The notes beneath the pieces were generated by a model. The model did not search any database. It was not told the origin of the DNA and saw only the letters and a list, made by a program, of their open reading frames with translations. Position numbers and translations under genes: made by a program. 26,453 bases of DNA from Avispirillum sp959601495 (GTDB taxonomy: Bacteria > Bacillota > Clostridia > Oscillospirales > CAG-272): contig CAUGPT010000027.1 of NCBI GenBank assembly GCA_959601495.1, positions 1 through 26,453 on the forward strand, written 5' to 3'. This document shows positions 7,602 to 15,118 of this stretch, piece by piece. How positions within the stretch are numbered: position 1 is the first letter of the stretch; every line of letters begins with the position of its first letter.

Positions 7602-8060
7602 TCAGTCAAGCCTTGTCACCGTTATGTCGGGCAGATTTCTGTCCGATTTCAAAGCTGTGCCGCTGTACCCCTGATTCTTTCTTACCTTGAAAACGACATC
7701 AAATCGGCAGGTCGAATCGGGCGAAACGGAGGCCGCCCTCTTTTCTTTTTCCGCGCTGCCGCCGTTTTCGCCGTCATCTTTGAAAATACCCTGCACGGCT
7801 GCCTGTGTAATAATGCCGTTTTCGTATTCCTCGGAAAAGTCCGCCGTCACGGAGAAAGAGCATATTTCGTCGCTGCGGTTCACTATCGCCAGAGTATACG
7901 GATAAAAGACGTATTCTCCGTCCGTGTACGGATCGTTTGTAATTGACGCGCTTTCGTCCAATGCAAGCGGCTCCTCACGCTGCGCGCCGCAGGAGGCGGC
8001 GAAAATTGCCGACAAAGTAACAGCAATGCAAACAGCACATAAAGCAAGTCGCTCTTTCAT
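7602..8060 (-). CDS. Small lipoprotein of unknown function
   Basis: 152 residues from the ATG at 8060. The lipobox is FAASC after a hydrophobic stretch, followed by a spacer GAQREEP. The mature domain (YTDGEYVFYPYTLAIVNRSDEICSFSVTADF) resembles a single beta-sandwich and ends FKVRKNQGYSGTALKSDRNLPDITVTRL. No family recognised. A GGGGTGG sequence serves as ribosome site. The 99-base gap to the next gene and common direction suggest a shared transcript of three envelope proteins, but no promoter was readable upstream. Confidence 0.75.
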   Translation of the reverse strand: MKERLALCAVCIAVTLSAIFAASCGAQREEPLALDESASITNDPYTDGEYVFYPYTLAIVNRSDEICSFSVTADFSEEYENGIITQAAVQGIFKDDGENGGSAEKEKRAASVSPDSTCRFDVVFKVRKNQGYSGTALKSDRNLPDITVTRLD

Positions 8061-8127
8061 TTCAACCACCCCGATTTCCACTTTCCGTATTTCGAAAGTA
8101 CTGAAACATCTGACCAGTATATACGTA

Positions 8128-8352
8128 TTACGTTGTTCCGCTGGCGTTGAGGTAGTCAGTATCGTCGGCATTCAGAAATTTTCCGATCGAGGGATCGTAG
8201 AAGCGTGTCTGCAGATAGTACAGCTTAGTATAGTTCTCGTAGAAATAGCCATAGGCTCCGCGATAGCGATATATATTTCTCATGGAAATATTGCCGGTGA
8301 TTGCATCTTTCACCGATTTTATCACTGCGTTTTGCGCAATCAATTGTAACAC
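8128..8352 (-). pseudogene. Rhs/YD-repeat protein C-terminal fragment
   Basis: The translated minus strand contains IYRYRGAYGYFYENYTKLYY, then LQTRFYDPSIGKFLNADD and YLNASGTT before a stop. This is the hallmark Rhs core end (YRYRGYYYD-x-E-T-G-LYYLQSRYYDP-x-x-GRFINADD). The usual continuation (LSYNLFAYC-x-NP) and the whole upstream repeat domain are missing, and the first 20 or so residues do not fit the family. It is a relic of a larger gene lost by deletion or recombination. Homology is confined to about 8128-8285. Confidence 0.8.
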
Positions 8353-8624
8353 GGTTCATATTTGCTGTCAAAAGATGAAGATACAACTCCTCATTTGATA
8401 TTATATCAACAATTTTCTGCCGTGTCAAGCCCGAGTTCTTGTGCGATATGCACATCATGATGGGCATTTTCGGCGGCAGAGGACGTTTTTCGGCATACCG
8501 AGGGACTGCGTTTCCCGCGCCTGCGGCGCCGCTCTGAAGGTATACGTACGGCGGCTTTAAGTCCGAGCTGCACGCCGCGTTTTTCACACCTGCGGCGCCG
8601 TTTTAAAGCCACGGCAAAAAGCTC
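8353..8624. other. Gene-free interval with a 32-bp imperfect direct repeat
   Basis: No credible gene is visible between the Rhs relic and the valS promoter. The left part is AT-rich. Two copies of a 32-bp sequence at 8508-8539 and 8577-8608 match at 25 of 32 positions and share the core CCTGCGGCGCCG. Function unknown. Confidence 0.5.
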
Positions 8625-8653
8625 TTGACAAAATTGCGGCGGCGTGATACAAT
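8625..8653 (+). promoter_or_regulatory. Sigma-A promoter of the valS T-box transcript
   Basis: TTGACA (8625-8630), 17-base spacer, TACAAT (8648-8653). Transcription would start near 8660, just before the T-box stem I. Confidence 0.88.
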
Positions 8654-8659
8654 TTTTCA

Positions 8660-8913
8660 TAAGTTAAAGGCTGCGATGGGGAGGAGTACTTCGCTTCGGT
8701 GTCACAAAGAGAGCGGCGAAAAGGTGAAAGCGCCGCGTCACCCGTGAAGGAAGGTAGCCCCTGAGCCCCGGGACCGAAACCCGCGAAGGCGCGGGCGCGT
8801 AAGTTTCGGCGCTGCCCCCGTTATCGGGCTTTGAGTGCGCCGCACGCGGCGAATTCAGGTGGTACCGCGCTTTTCTGCGTCCTGACAGTTGCCGGGGCGC
8901 TTTATTTATTTTT
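8660..8913 (+). ncRNA. T-box leader of valS
   Basis: A tRNA-sensing leader. Stem I landmarks are visible: GATGGGGAGGAGTA near 8675, AGAGAG near 8709, and CCTGAG near 8759. The T-box itself, AGGTGGTACCGCG, is at 8857-8869, with antiterminator strands CGCGG (8845-8849) and CCGCG (8865-8869). A terminator stem (8877-8884 with 8893-8900) is followed by a T-rich tract at 8901-8913. A plausible valine specifier is GTA at 8754-8756, directly before the CCCCTGAG segment. Uncharged tRNA-Val would stabilise the antiterminator and let valS be transcribed. The specifier assignment is by position and is less sure than the element itself. Confidence 0.93.
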
Positions 8914-8944
8914 GCAGATGTTTTTATATGAAAGGATATACAGT

Positions 8945-11578
8945 ATGAAAAAGGAACTTCCGAAAACGTACGACCCCTCGGATTTTGAGGGACGTATATA
9001 CTCCGCCTGGTGCAAGGACGGATGCTTTACGCCGAAGATCGACCGCACAAAGCCGCATTATACGATAGTGATCCCCCCGCCGAACATTACGGGACAGCTG
9101 CACATGGGTCATGCTCTTGACAACACCCTGCAGGATATACTCATCCGCTACAAGCGCATGAGCGGATACTGCACACTGTGGGTACCCGGCACCGACCACG
9201 CTTCCATTGCCACAGAGGCAAAGATCGTTGAACAGATGCGCCGCGAGGGCGTTACAAAAGAGGATCTCGGTCGCGACGGCTTTCTCGAGCGTGCGTGGGA
9301 CTGGAAGGCAAAATACGGCGGCAGGATAGTTGAACAGCTGAAAAAGATGGGCTCCTCCTGCGACTGGAGCCGCGAGCGCTTTACCCTTGACGAGGGCTGC
9401 TCCGAGGCGGTGCGCACGGTATTTATGCGCCTTTACGACAAGGGACTTATCTACCGCGGCGAGCGCATCATAAACTGGTGCCCCAAGTGCCTCACCTCCA
9501 TTTCGGACGCCGAGGTCGAATACGAAGACCAGGCGGGGCATTTCTGGCACATCCGCTATCCCTTTGAGGACGGCAGCGGTTATCTTGAGATAGCCACCAC
9601 CCGCCCCGAAACGCTTCTGGGCGACACCGCAGTTGCGGTCAACCCCGACGATGAGCGCTACACCGACCTTGTAGGCAAGATGCTGGTGCTTCCCCTTGTG
9701 GGCAGAAAGATACCCGTTATTGCGGACGAATATGTTGAAAAGGATTTCGGTACGGGCTGCGTAAAGATCACCCCCGCCCACGACCCCAACGACTTTGAGG
9801 TCGGCAAGCGGCACGATCTGCCCGTTCTCAACGTTATGACGGACGACGCGCGCATAACCGACGAATATCCCGCGTATGCCGGCATGGACCGTTTTGAGGC
9901 AAGAAAAGCTATCATACGCGATCTTGAAGCGGGCGATTATCTTATCAAAACCGAGGACTACACCCACAATGTAGGCACCTGCTACCGCTGCGGCACGACC
10001 GTCGAGCCCCGTGTGAGCCTGCAGTGGTTCGTAAAGATGAAGCCTCTGGCAGAGCCCGCTATAAAGGCTGTGCGCGACGGCAGCGTCAAATTCGTGCCCG
10101 AGCGTTTTGAGAAAAACTACTTCCACTGGATGGAGAACATCCGCGACTGGTGCATATCCCGCCAGCTCTGGTGGGGACACCGCATACCCGCGTACTACTG
10201 CGACAACGAGGACTGCAAAGAGACCGTTGTATCGCTTACGGCACCCGAAAAGTGTCCGAAGTGCGGCGCGCATATGACGCAGGACCCCGACACGCTGGAC
10301 ACATGGTTCTCCTCCGCCCTCTGGCCGTTCTCCACTCTCGGCTGGCCCGAGAAGACTGAGGATCTGGACTACTTCTACCCCACGAGCACTCTTGTTACCG
10401 GCTACGATATTATCACGTTCTGGGTCTCCCGCATGATATTCTCCGGTCTTGAGTACACCGGCAAAGCGCCCTTTGACACCGTGCTCATCCACGGACTTGT
10501 GCGCGACGCGCAGGGCAGAAAAATGTCGAAGTCCCTGGGCAACGGCATTGACCCGCTGGAGATCATAGACAAGTACGGCGCGGACGCGCTGCGCTTTGCC
10601 CTTGCGACAGGCAACAGCCCCGGAAACGATATGCGTTTCTCCGACGAGAAGATAGAGGCTGCCCGCAACTTTGCGAACAAGCTTTGGAACGCAGCAAGAT
10701 TTGTTCTTATGAATCTTGACATTGACAAAATAGAGCTGCCCGACGCCGCAAAGCTTGCCACGGAGGACAAGTGGATACTCACAAGGTTCAACGCGTGCGC
10801 CGCGAACGTTCGCGCAAACCTTGACAAATACGAGATAGGCATTGCCCTCTCTACCCTTTACGACTTTATCTGGGACGAGTACTGCGACTGGTACATCGAG
10901 CTTGCAAAGAGCTCCGTCTCCGGCGAGGATAAGGAGAGAAGCCGCACCGCGCAGAACGTGCTGGCATGGGTCCTTGCCGAAACGCTGAAGCTGCTTCATC
11001 CCTTCATGCCGTTTATAACCGAGGAGATTTATTCCTCCCTGCCCGGCACCGACGGCACCGTCATGCTCAAGTCATATCCCGAATACAGCGCGTCTCTTGA
11101 CTTTACAGAGGCTGCCGATATGGAAAAGGTCATTGACGCAATAAAGGCAATACGCGCCCGCCGCGCGGAGATGAACGTTCCCCATTCGCGCCGCGCAAAG
11201 GTGTATATCGCCACGGGCGACAAGACCGCCTTCGGCGAATACTGCAAGCCTTTCTTCATGAGACTTGCGGGTGCGTCCGACGTCAGCATCGTTGACTCTT
11301 ACAGTGAAGAGGGCGCGGTTCAGATCATCACCGACAGCGCAGCGGTATATATCCCTCTTGCCGACATGGTGGACTTTGCCGCCGAGCGCCGCCGTCTTGA
11401 GGGCGAGCTGAAAGCCTGCGACGGCGAGATAAAGCGCTGCGAGGGCAAGCTTTCAAACGAAGGCTTTGTCGCGAAAGCACCCGCGGCGGTCGTTGACGCC
11501 GAAAAAGCAAAGCTTGAGAAATACAAAAAGCAGAAGCTCGGTATTGAAGAAGCTCTCGCCGCGATCGAGGGCAAATGA
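8945..11578 (+). CDS. valS: Valyl-tRNA synthetase
   Basis: Class I synthetase charging tRNA-Val; 877 residues, standard length. The HIGH motif appears as PPPNITGQLHMGHALD near residue 50 and the KMSKS loop at residues 526-530. The editing domain (TTRPETLLGDTAVAV) and zinc-type cysteine pairs (CYRCG; CPKCG) are present. The C-terminus (RRRLEGELKACDGEIKRCEG onward) is the tRNA-binding coiled-coil arm. The start at 8945 is chosen because AAAGGA precedes it and because longer in-frame extensions run back through the T-box terminator. Controlled by the T-box leader; followed by its own terminator. Confidence 0.97.
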   Translation: MKKELPKTYDPSDFEGRIYSAWCKDGCFTPKIDRTKPHYTIVIPPPNITGQLHMGHALDNTLQDILIRYKRMSGYCTLWVPGTDHASIATEAKIVEQMRREGVTKEDLGRDGFLERAWDWKAKYGGRIVEQLKKMGSSCDWSRERFTLDEGCSEAVRTVFMRLYDKGLIYRGERIINWCPKCLTSISDAEVEYEDQAGHFWHIRYPFEDGSGYLEIATTRPETLLGDTAVAVNPDDERYTDLVGKMLVLPLVGRKIPVIADEYVEKDFGTGCVKITPAHDPNDFEVGKRHDLPVLNVMTDDARITDEYPAYAGMDRFEARKAIIRDLEAGDYLIKTEDYTHNVGTCYRCGTTVEPRVSLQWFVKMKPLAEPAIKAVRDGSVKFVPERFEKNYFHWMENIRDWCISRQLWWGHRIPAYYCDNEDCKETVVSLTAPEKCPKCGAHMTQDPDTLDTWFSSALWPFSTLGWPEKTEDLDYFYPTSTLVTGYDIITFWVSRMIFSGLEYTGKAPFDTVLIHGLVRDAQGRKMSKSLGNGIDPLEIIDKYGADALRFALATGNSPGNDMRFSDEKIEAARNFANKLWNAARFVLMNLDIDKIELPDAAKLATEDKWILTRFNACAANVRANLDKYEIGIALSTLYDFIWDEYCDWYIELAKSSVSGEDKERSRTAQNVLAWVLAETLKLLHPFMPFITEEIYSSLPGTDGTVMLKSYPEYSASLDFTEAADMEKVIDAIKAIRARRAEMNVPHSRRAKVYIATGDKTAFGEYCKPFFMRLAGASDVSIVDSYSEEGAVQIITDSAAVYIPLADMVDFAAERRRLEGELKACDGEIKRCEGKLSNEGFVAKAPAAVVDAEKAKLEKYKKQKLGIEEALAAIEGK

Positions 11579-11605
11579 TCTCAAAGTAAGCTTTTATAAA
11601 TGTAA

Positions 11606-11633
11606 AAAAGGAGAGCCGTCCGGCTCTCCTTTT
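11606..11633 (+). terminator. Intrinsic terminator of valS
   Basis: A 12-bp stem (11606-11617 with 11622-11633), 4-base loop, T-rich tail; 27 bases past the valS stop. Confidence 0.92.
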
Positions 11634-11648
11634 TCTTTATTTGCAAGC

Positions 11649-11678
11649 GCAGCCCCGCGCATTTTTGCGCGGGGCTGC
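11649..11678. terminator. GC-rich hairpin between convergent genes
   Basis: A perfect 13-bp stem (11649-11661 with 11666-11678) with TTTT loop. There is no T-run on either side, so it is a GC-rich intergenic palindrome or a back-up terminator for the minus-strand gene ending at 11788. Confidence 0.6.
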
Positions 11679-11787
11679 GGCAGTAATGCCTTATACCGCG
11701 CCGTCGGGCAGACGGCAAACCGTTCATCGTGTGATGCGGACGGCTGAAGACGCGCTGTTGATTTCGTGCGGAATATGTGCTAAAATG

Positions 11788-12489
11788 TCATATGACATCG
11801 GAGCCGCATATGAGCCGTATGGCATCCTCAACGGCGTTTTCCTCGCCGTTCCACGGCTCGTTGGCATAGCGGTAGTCGAATTTGCGCGCAAACGCGTCAG
11901 TTTTTTCGCGAACACTCTGCATATATGCGCTTTCAACATCGTATACGGCTTTGTAAAACTCTGAAAAGCTCTTTGCCTTCAGAACTCCGCGCGCCTCGCT
12001 GACAAGCCTTGCGAAATGCTCGGTGCAGAAACCTTTCTGCGCCGCAAGCTTTTCCTTGAAGCTGTCGTCGGCATCCCACAGAAGCGCCGCCGTCTCGACC
12101 ATGTGCTCAAAATTCGCGTCTATCCTGCGGCAGATATAGCAGTCGCAGGACATATCTTTAAGCCTGCGCGCGCTGTCCGCGCCTGACATTGCGGGCACAA
12201 GACCCGGCTTTTTCATCATGCGGTCGACTTCGGCAAGGTGACTCTGAAGTATAAGGGACAGCGGCAGGCGCTTTCCCGCGGCGAGCAGCTTTTTCCAGTG
12301 CTCTTTACAAAAACCGGACTCGTTCGTTTTCTGCCGTACCTCCGGCTCCATCATGGACGCGCCGAGAATAAGGTCGATCTCGTTTGTCTCAAGCTTTTTA
12401 TAAATGCGGCAGAAGGGACAGCCGAGACTTTGATCCGCTCTGCACTCTTCAAACACTTCGTTTACCGGGATAGTATATATCTGTTCCAT
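11788..12489 (-). CDS. DUF6062-type cysteine-rich protein
   Basis: 233 residues, recognised from the N-terminal IYTIPVNEVFEE followed by CPFCRIYKKLE, GASMMEPEVR and TNESGFCKEHW. I believe this is the clostridial DUF6062 family; its function is unknown. Four cysteine/histidine clusters (CPFC; FCKEH; CDCYICRRI; FCTEHF) are regularly spaced and suggest metal binding or a duplicated zinc-ribbon-like fold. No signal peptide or membrane segment. A GAGGAA site precedes the start at 12489. It is transcribed divergently from the glycosylase, and its promoter overlaps the glycosylase ribosome site. Confidence 0.82.
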   Translation of the reverse strand: MEQIYTIPVNEVFEECRADQSLGCPFCRIYKKLETNEIDLILGASMMEPEVRQKTNESGFCKEHWKKLLAAGKRLPLSLILQSHLAEVDRMMKKPGLVPAMSGADSARRLKDMSCDCYICRRIDANFEHMVETAALLWDADDSFKEKLAAQKGFCTEHFARLVSEARGVLKAKSFSEFYKAVYDVESAYMQSVREKTDAFARKFDYRYANEPWNGEENAVEDAIRLICGSDVI

Positions 12490-12537
12490 ATCGTTCCTCT
12501 TTTTTCGCGGTGCGTCGCCGCACCTTTTTCCGACTAC

Positions 12538-12566
12538 AGTATACTACAAAATTCAAAGGCGGTCAA
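12538..12566 (-). promoter_or_regulatory. Promoter of the DUF6062-type gene
   Basis: Minus strand: TTGACC (12561-12566), 17 bases, TATACT (12538-12543). The -10 lies in the palindrome AGTATACT. A GC hairpin (12509-12514 with 12519-12524) falls in the leader; on the plus strand it is followed by TTTTT. Confidence 0.7.
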
Positions 12567-12567
12567 T

Positions 12568-13524
12568 ATGCAAAAACCATACATAAAGAACCAAAAAGAC
12601 GGCTGGCTCACCGTGGGCGGCACGGACATAAGCGTTTTCAAAACCTTTGACTGCGGTCAGTGCTTCCGCTTCGACCCCGTGCCGGACTCTCCGTATTCAT
12701 GCGAGGTGGAAGGCGTAGCATTCCGAAAATACGTGCGATTTGCCGACAGCCGCGACGGGGAGCTTATGGTATACTCCTCCCCCGGGGATTTTGAAAATAT
12801 CTGGCGCGCGTATCTCGATCTTGACACGGACTACGCCGCGGCGGACGAGCTCATCACCCATGCCGTCGGCGGCGCGGGCGGCGAGCATATGCGCCACGCG
12901 GCAGAGGTGTCGCACGGGATACACATTCTGCGGCAGGATCGCTGGGAGGCGCTGTGCTCTTTCATCGTTTCGCAGAACAACAACATTCCGCGGATAAAAA
13001 AGATAATCTCCGCGCTTTGCAAAACCTACGGTGATAGGATCGGCGACGGCGCGGCGCAGAGTATCGTTGATGGCACGGCGCATAGCATCGGCAACGGCGC
13101 GGCGCAAAGCATCGGCATCCGCCGCTCCCACATATGCGAAAACGCTTTTCCCACTCCCGAAAGCCTTGCCGCCGCGGGAGAAGCCGCGATTTTCGATCTG
13201 CGCACGGGCTTTCGGGCAAAATACATCTGCGACGCCGCCGAAAAAGTGGCAAGCGGCACTCTCAGCCTTGACAAAGTCGCCGCCGCCAAAAGCTATGACG
13301 AGGCGGCGGAAATGCTCATGAGCATTTCCGGCGTGGGTCCGAAGGTGGCGGCATGCACCCTGCTGTTCGGCTTTGCGCGGCTGGACGCTTTCCCCATAGA
13401 CGTGTGGATAAAGCGGGTCATAAGCCTGCGCTTTCCCGACGGGCTCGACCCCGCGGTCTTCGGGCGCTTTGCGGGGCTTGCGCAGCAGTATCTCTTCTAC
13501 TGCGAGCGCTACATAGGCAATTGA
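12568..13524 (+). CDS. ogg: 8-oxoguanine DNA glycosylase/AP lyase, OGG type
   Basis: Base-excision repair enzyme removing 8-oxoguanine. 318 residues from the ATG at 12568, preceded by AAAGGCGG. The N-terminal OGG_N part includes FDCGQCFRFD; the glycosylase core includes WEALCSFIVSQNNNIPRIKKI, and the helix-hairpin-helix SGVGPKVAACTLL carries the catalytic lysine K259; the catalytic aspartate is D278 in FPIDVWIKR. The K-D distance of 19 residues equals that of human OGG1 (K249, D268). Unusual: a 24-residue insert of three 8-residue repeats at residues 160-183. Its stop codon overlaps the next promoter. Confidence 0.93.
   Translation: MQKPYIKNQKDGWLTVGGTDISVFKTFDCGQCFRFDPVPDSPYSCEVEGVAFRKYVRFADSRDGELMVYSSPGDFENIWRAYLDLDTDYAAADELITHAVGGAGGEHMRHAAEVSHGIHILRQDRWEALCSFIVSQNNNIPRIKKIISALCKTYGDRIGDGAAQSIVDGTAHSIGNGAAQSIGIRRSHICENAFPTPESLAAAGEAAIFDLRTGFRAKYICDAAEKVASGTLSLDKVAAAKSYDEAAEMLMSISGVGPKVAACTLLFGFARLDAFPIDVWIKRVISLRFPDGLDPAVFGRFAGLAQQYLFYCERYIGN
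13045..13116 (+). repeat. Three in-frame 24-bp repeats inside ogg
   Basis: Units at 13045-13068, 13069-13092 and 13093-13116 encode DGAAQSIV, DGTAHSIG and NGAAQSIG. They sit in a loop region between two structural elements of the glycosylase, and being multiples of three keep the frame. Confidence 0.9.
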
Positions 13525-13549
13525 CAAAAGCCGCGGCGGGCTGTATAAT
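13521..13549 (+). promoter_or_regulatory. Consensus sigma-A promoter of the repeat-protein pair
   Basis: TTGACA (13521-13526), 17 bases, TATAAT (13544-13549), both hexamers perfect. The -35 hexamer contains the ogg stop codon. Confidence 0.92.
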
Positions 13550-13576
13550 ATCATAAAAAGTAAAAAGTATCCATAT

Positions 13577-13599
13577 TTTCCGACGCGCCGCGTCGGAAA
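13577..13599 (+). promoter_or_regulatory. Leader hairpin before the repeat-protein pair
   Basis: A 9-bp perfect stem (13577-13585 with 13591-13599) ends just before the AAAGGA ribosome site at about 13603. It lacks a T-run and may influence mRNA stability or translation. Confidence 0.5.
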
Positions 13600-13618
13600 T
13601 ACGAAAGGAACCTTATCT

Positions 13619-14191
13619 ATGACACCGAAAAAGCGTAAAATAATCATCATTATCGCCTCGGCGGTGCTTGTGTGCGCTCTGGCCGCGGCAGCGTTTTTCA
13701 TAATGCTTGACAAAGGAGTATTCTCAAAGGGAGCTCCCGACGCATCCGACGAAACCACGCACGCCGACGAAGAAGTCGTATACGATGACGACGGCAGCGT
13801 GAAAAGCCGCGTATATTACAAAGACGGAGAGTATGACGGCAGAACGGACTATTACTCCAAGGACGGCATCGACTACGAAATGAGATATAACAGTGCCGGA
13901 GAAGAGATCGCCAGCAGGAAGACCGAGCACAACGCTCTCGGCAGCGTCACCGTCGATCAAAAAAGGGAAAACGGCGAGATCACCGAGCTTTCCGAATATA
14001 CATACTACGACGACATGACAACGCTTAAAAAGCTTGTGACGAAAACATATGATGCCGACGGCAACGAGAGTGCCGAAAAGCTCTTCTACGACGAGGGCGG
14101 CACGGTCGTCCGCCGCGTAAAGTACGAAAACGGCGAGAGCATTTCGGATGAAACGTACGCGCCCGACGCATCCGTTGCGGACGATGAATAA
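13619..14191 (+). CDS. Membrane-anchored repeat protein
   Basis: 190 residues. Residues about 7-29 form a single hydrophobic membrane segment after a basic start (PKKRK), so the rest faces outward. The exterior part is built of short tyrosine-, aspartate- and glycine-rich units (VVYDDDGSVKSRVYYKDGEY; YYSKDGIDYEMRYNSAGEE; KTYDADGNESAEKLFYDEGG), similar in style to YD repeats and to YwqK/MORN-like proteins. No enzyme motif. It overlaps the next gene by 8 bases (ATGAATAA), and that gene encodes a longer protein of the same repeat style, so the pair probably arose by duplication and is made together. Confidence 0.8.
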   Translation: MTPKKRKIIIIIASAVLVCALAAAAFFIMLDKGVFSKGAPDASDETTHADEEVVYDDDGSVKSRVYYKDGEYDGRTDYYSKDGIDYEMRYNSAGEEIASRKTEHNALGSVTVDQKRENGEITELSEYTYYDDMTTLKKLVTKTYDADGNESAEKLFYDEGGTVVRRVKYENGESISDETYAPDASVADDE

Positions 14192-15032
14192 ACGGTATTT
14201 CCTCCGCCTCGGTGCCGCGGCTGCAGCGCTTTTTCTGCTTTGCTCCTGCGGGGCAAAAGGCGGCAGCGAGAGTGAGACCACGTACGCCGACGGCGTTCAG
14301 TACGAGTATTCCGACGGCGGACACAGCGAGCGCGTCAGCGCAAGAAACGTCTGGAAGAACGGCACCGTCGCCGAGCGCAGTGTTTACGACTACTGGGAAA
14401 ACGGCAAGCTGAAAGCCATCACAAACTACTCCGGCGATACCGAAACGGATTCGTGGCACTATTCCTACACCGAGGCGGGCACGCTTTCAGCAATGGTGCG
14501 CATATATACAAAAGACGGCGCGGAGTGCCGCGACACATATACATACAACGACGCGGGCAAGATCGCGCTTGTATCGTACACCGAGGGTGGGACCGAGGTC
14601 GGCGGCATACGCTACACCTACAACGATGACGGCGCGGAGCTGCGGCAGGAGCAGTACGATAAAAACGGCAGCGTTATAGCCTACACCGAGTATTCATTTG
14701 AAAACGGGCTTGCATCCGGCGCCGAAAGCTATCAGTACGACAGCCTGACATCATACTGGAAGTATTCATATACCGATGACGGAAAGCTTTCCGAAGTGCG
14801 TTTTTACAACTACAAGGACGAGCTGACCTCCCGCACGGAATATACATACGATGCCGAAGGCAGAAAAGACAGAGTCTGTGAGTACGGCGCAGACGGCAGC
14901 CTTGCCGGATACACCCAGTCGCTGTACGACGATGACGGCGAAAACTACCGCGATATATATTACGAAGACGGCAAACCCGTATACAGCACGGACTATACAA
15001 AGGACGGCGCCGTAATTTACAGTGAATATTGA
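14184..15032 (+). CDS. Lipoprotein built of YD-like repeats
   Basis: 282 residues. Start at 14184, where MNKRYFLRLGAAAAALFLLC followed by SCG gives a lipobox; a longer ATG start at 14148 would bury this signal. The mature protein is a chain of about ten 20-25 residue units with the consensus Y-x-Y-D/N-x-x-G-x-x-x-x (YTYNDAGKIALVSYTEGG; YTYNDDGAELRQEQYDKNG; YSYTDDGKLSEVRFYNYKDE; YTYDAEGRKDRVCEYGADG). These resemble Rhs/YD or YwqK-type repeats, but no toxin or protease domain follows. The start overlaps the preceding stop, indicating coupled translation. Likely a surface binding or structural protein; function unknown. Confidence 0.82.
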   Translation: MNKRYFLRLGAAAAALFLLCSCGAKGGSESETTYADGVQYEYSDGGHSERVSARNVWKNGTVAERSVYDYWENGKLKAITNYSGDTETDSWHYSYTEAGTLSAMVRIYTKDGAECRDTYTYNDAGKIALVSYTEGGTEVGGIRYTYNDDGAELRQEQYDKNGSVIAYTEYSFENGLASGAESYQYDSLTSYWKYSYTDDGKLSEVRFYNYKDELTSRTEYTYDAEGRKDRVCEYGADGSLAGYTQSLYDDDGENYRDIYYEDGKPVYSTDYTKDGAVIYSEY

Positions 15033-15053
15033 CAAAGTAATATAAATTTGTAC

Positions 15054-15082
15054 TTGATTTTCATTATACTTTGCAGTAAAAT
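15054..15082 (+). promoter_or_regulatory. Promoter of the phosphofructokinase gene
   Basis: TTGATT (15054-15059), 17 bases, TAAAAT (15077-15082). A leader of about 30 bases with GGGAGAT before the start follows. Confidence 0.65.
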
Positions 15083-15118
15083 GTATAAAGAAAAATTTTT
15101 CTTGGGAGATATAAATAT

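Noticed and set aside
8924..10999. A 691-codon open frame on the minus strand opposite valS
   Set aside because: It is a mirror of the codon bias of valS, has no family motif and lacks a sensible ribosome site.
12697..13758. A 353-codon minus-strand frame opposite ogg
   Set aside because: It runs through the promoter and start of the next gene and opposes a gene with intact catalytic residues.
15029..15034. TTGACA at the end of the YD-like lipoprotein gene as -35 box of the phosphofructokinase gene
   Set aside because: No -10 hexamer at 16-18 bases; the TTGATT/TAAAAT pair further down fits better.
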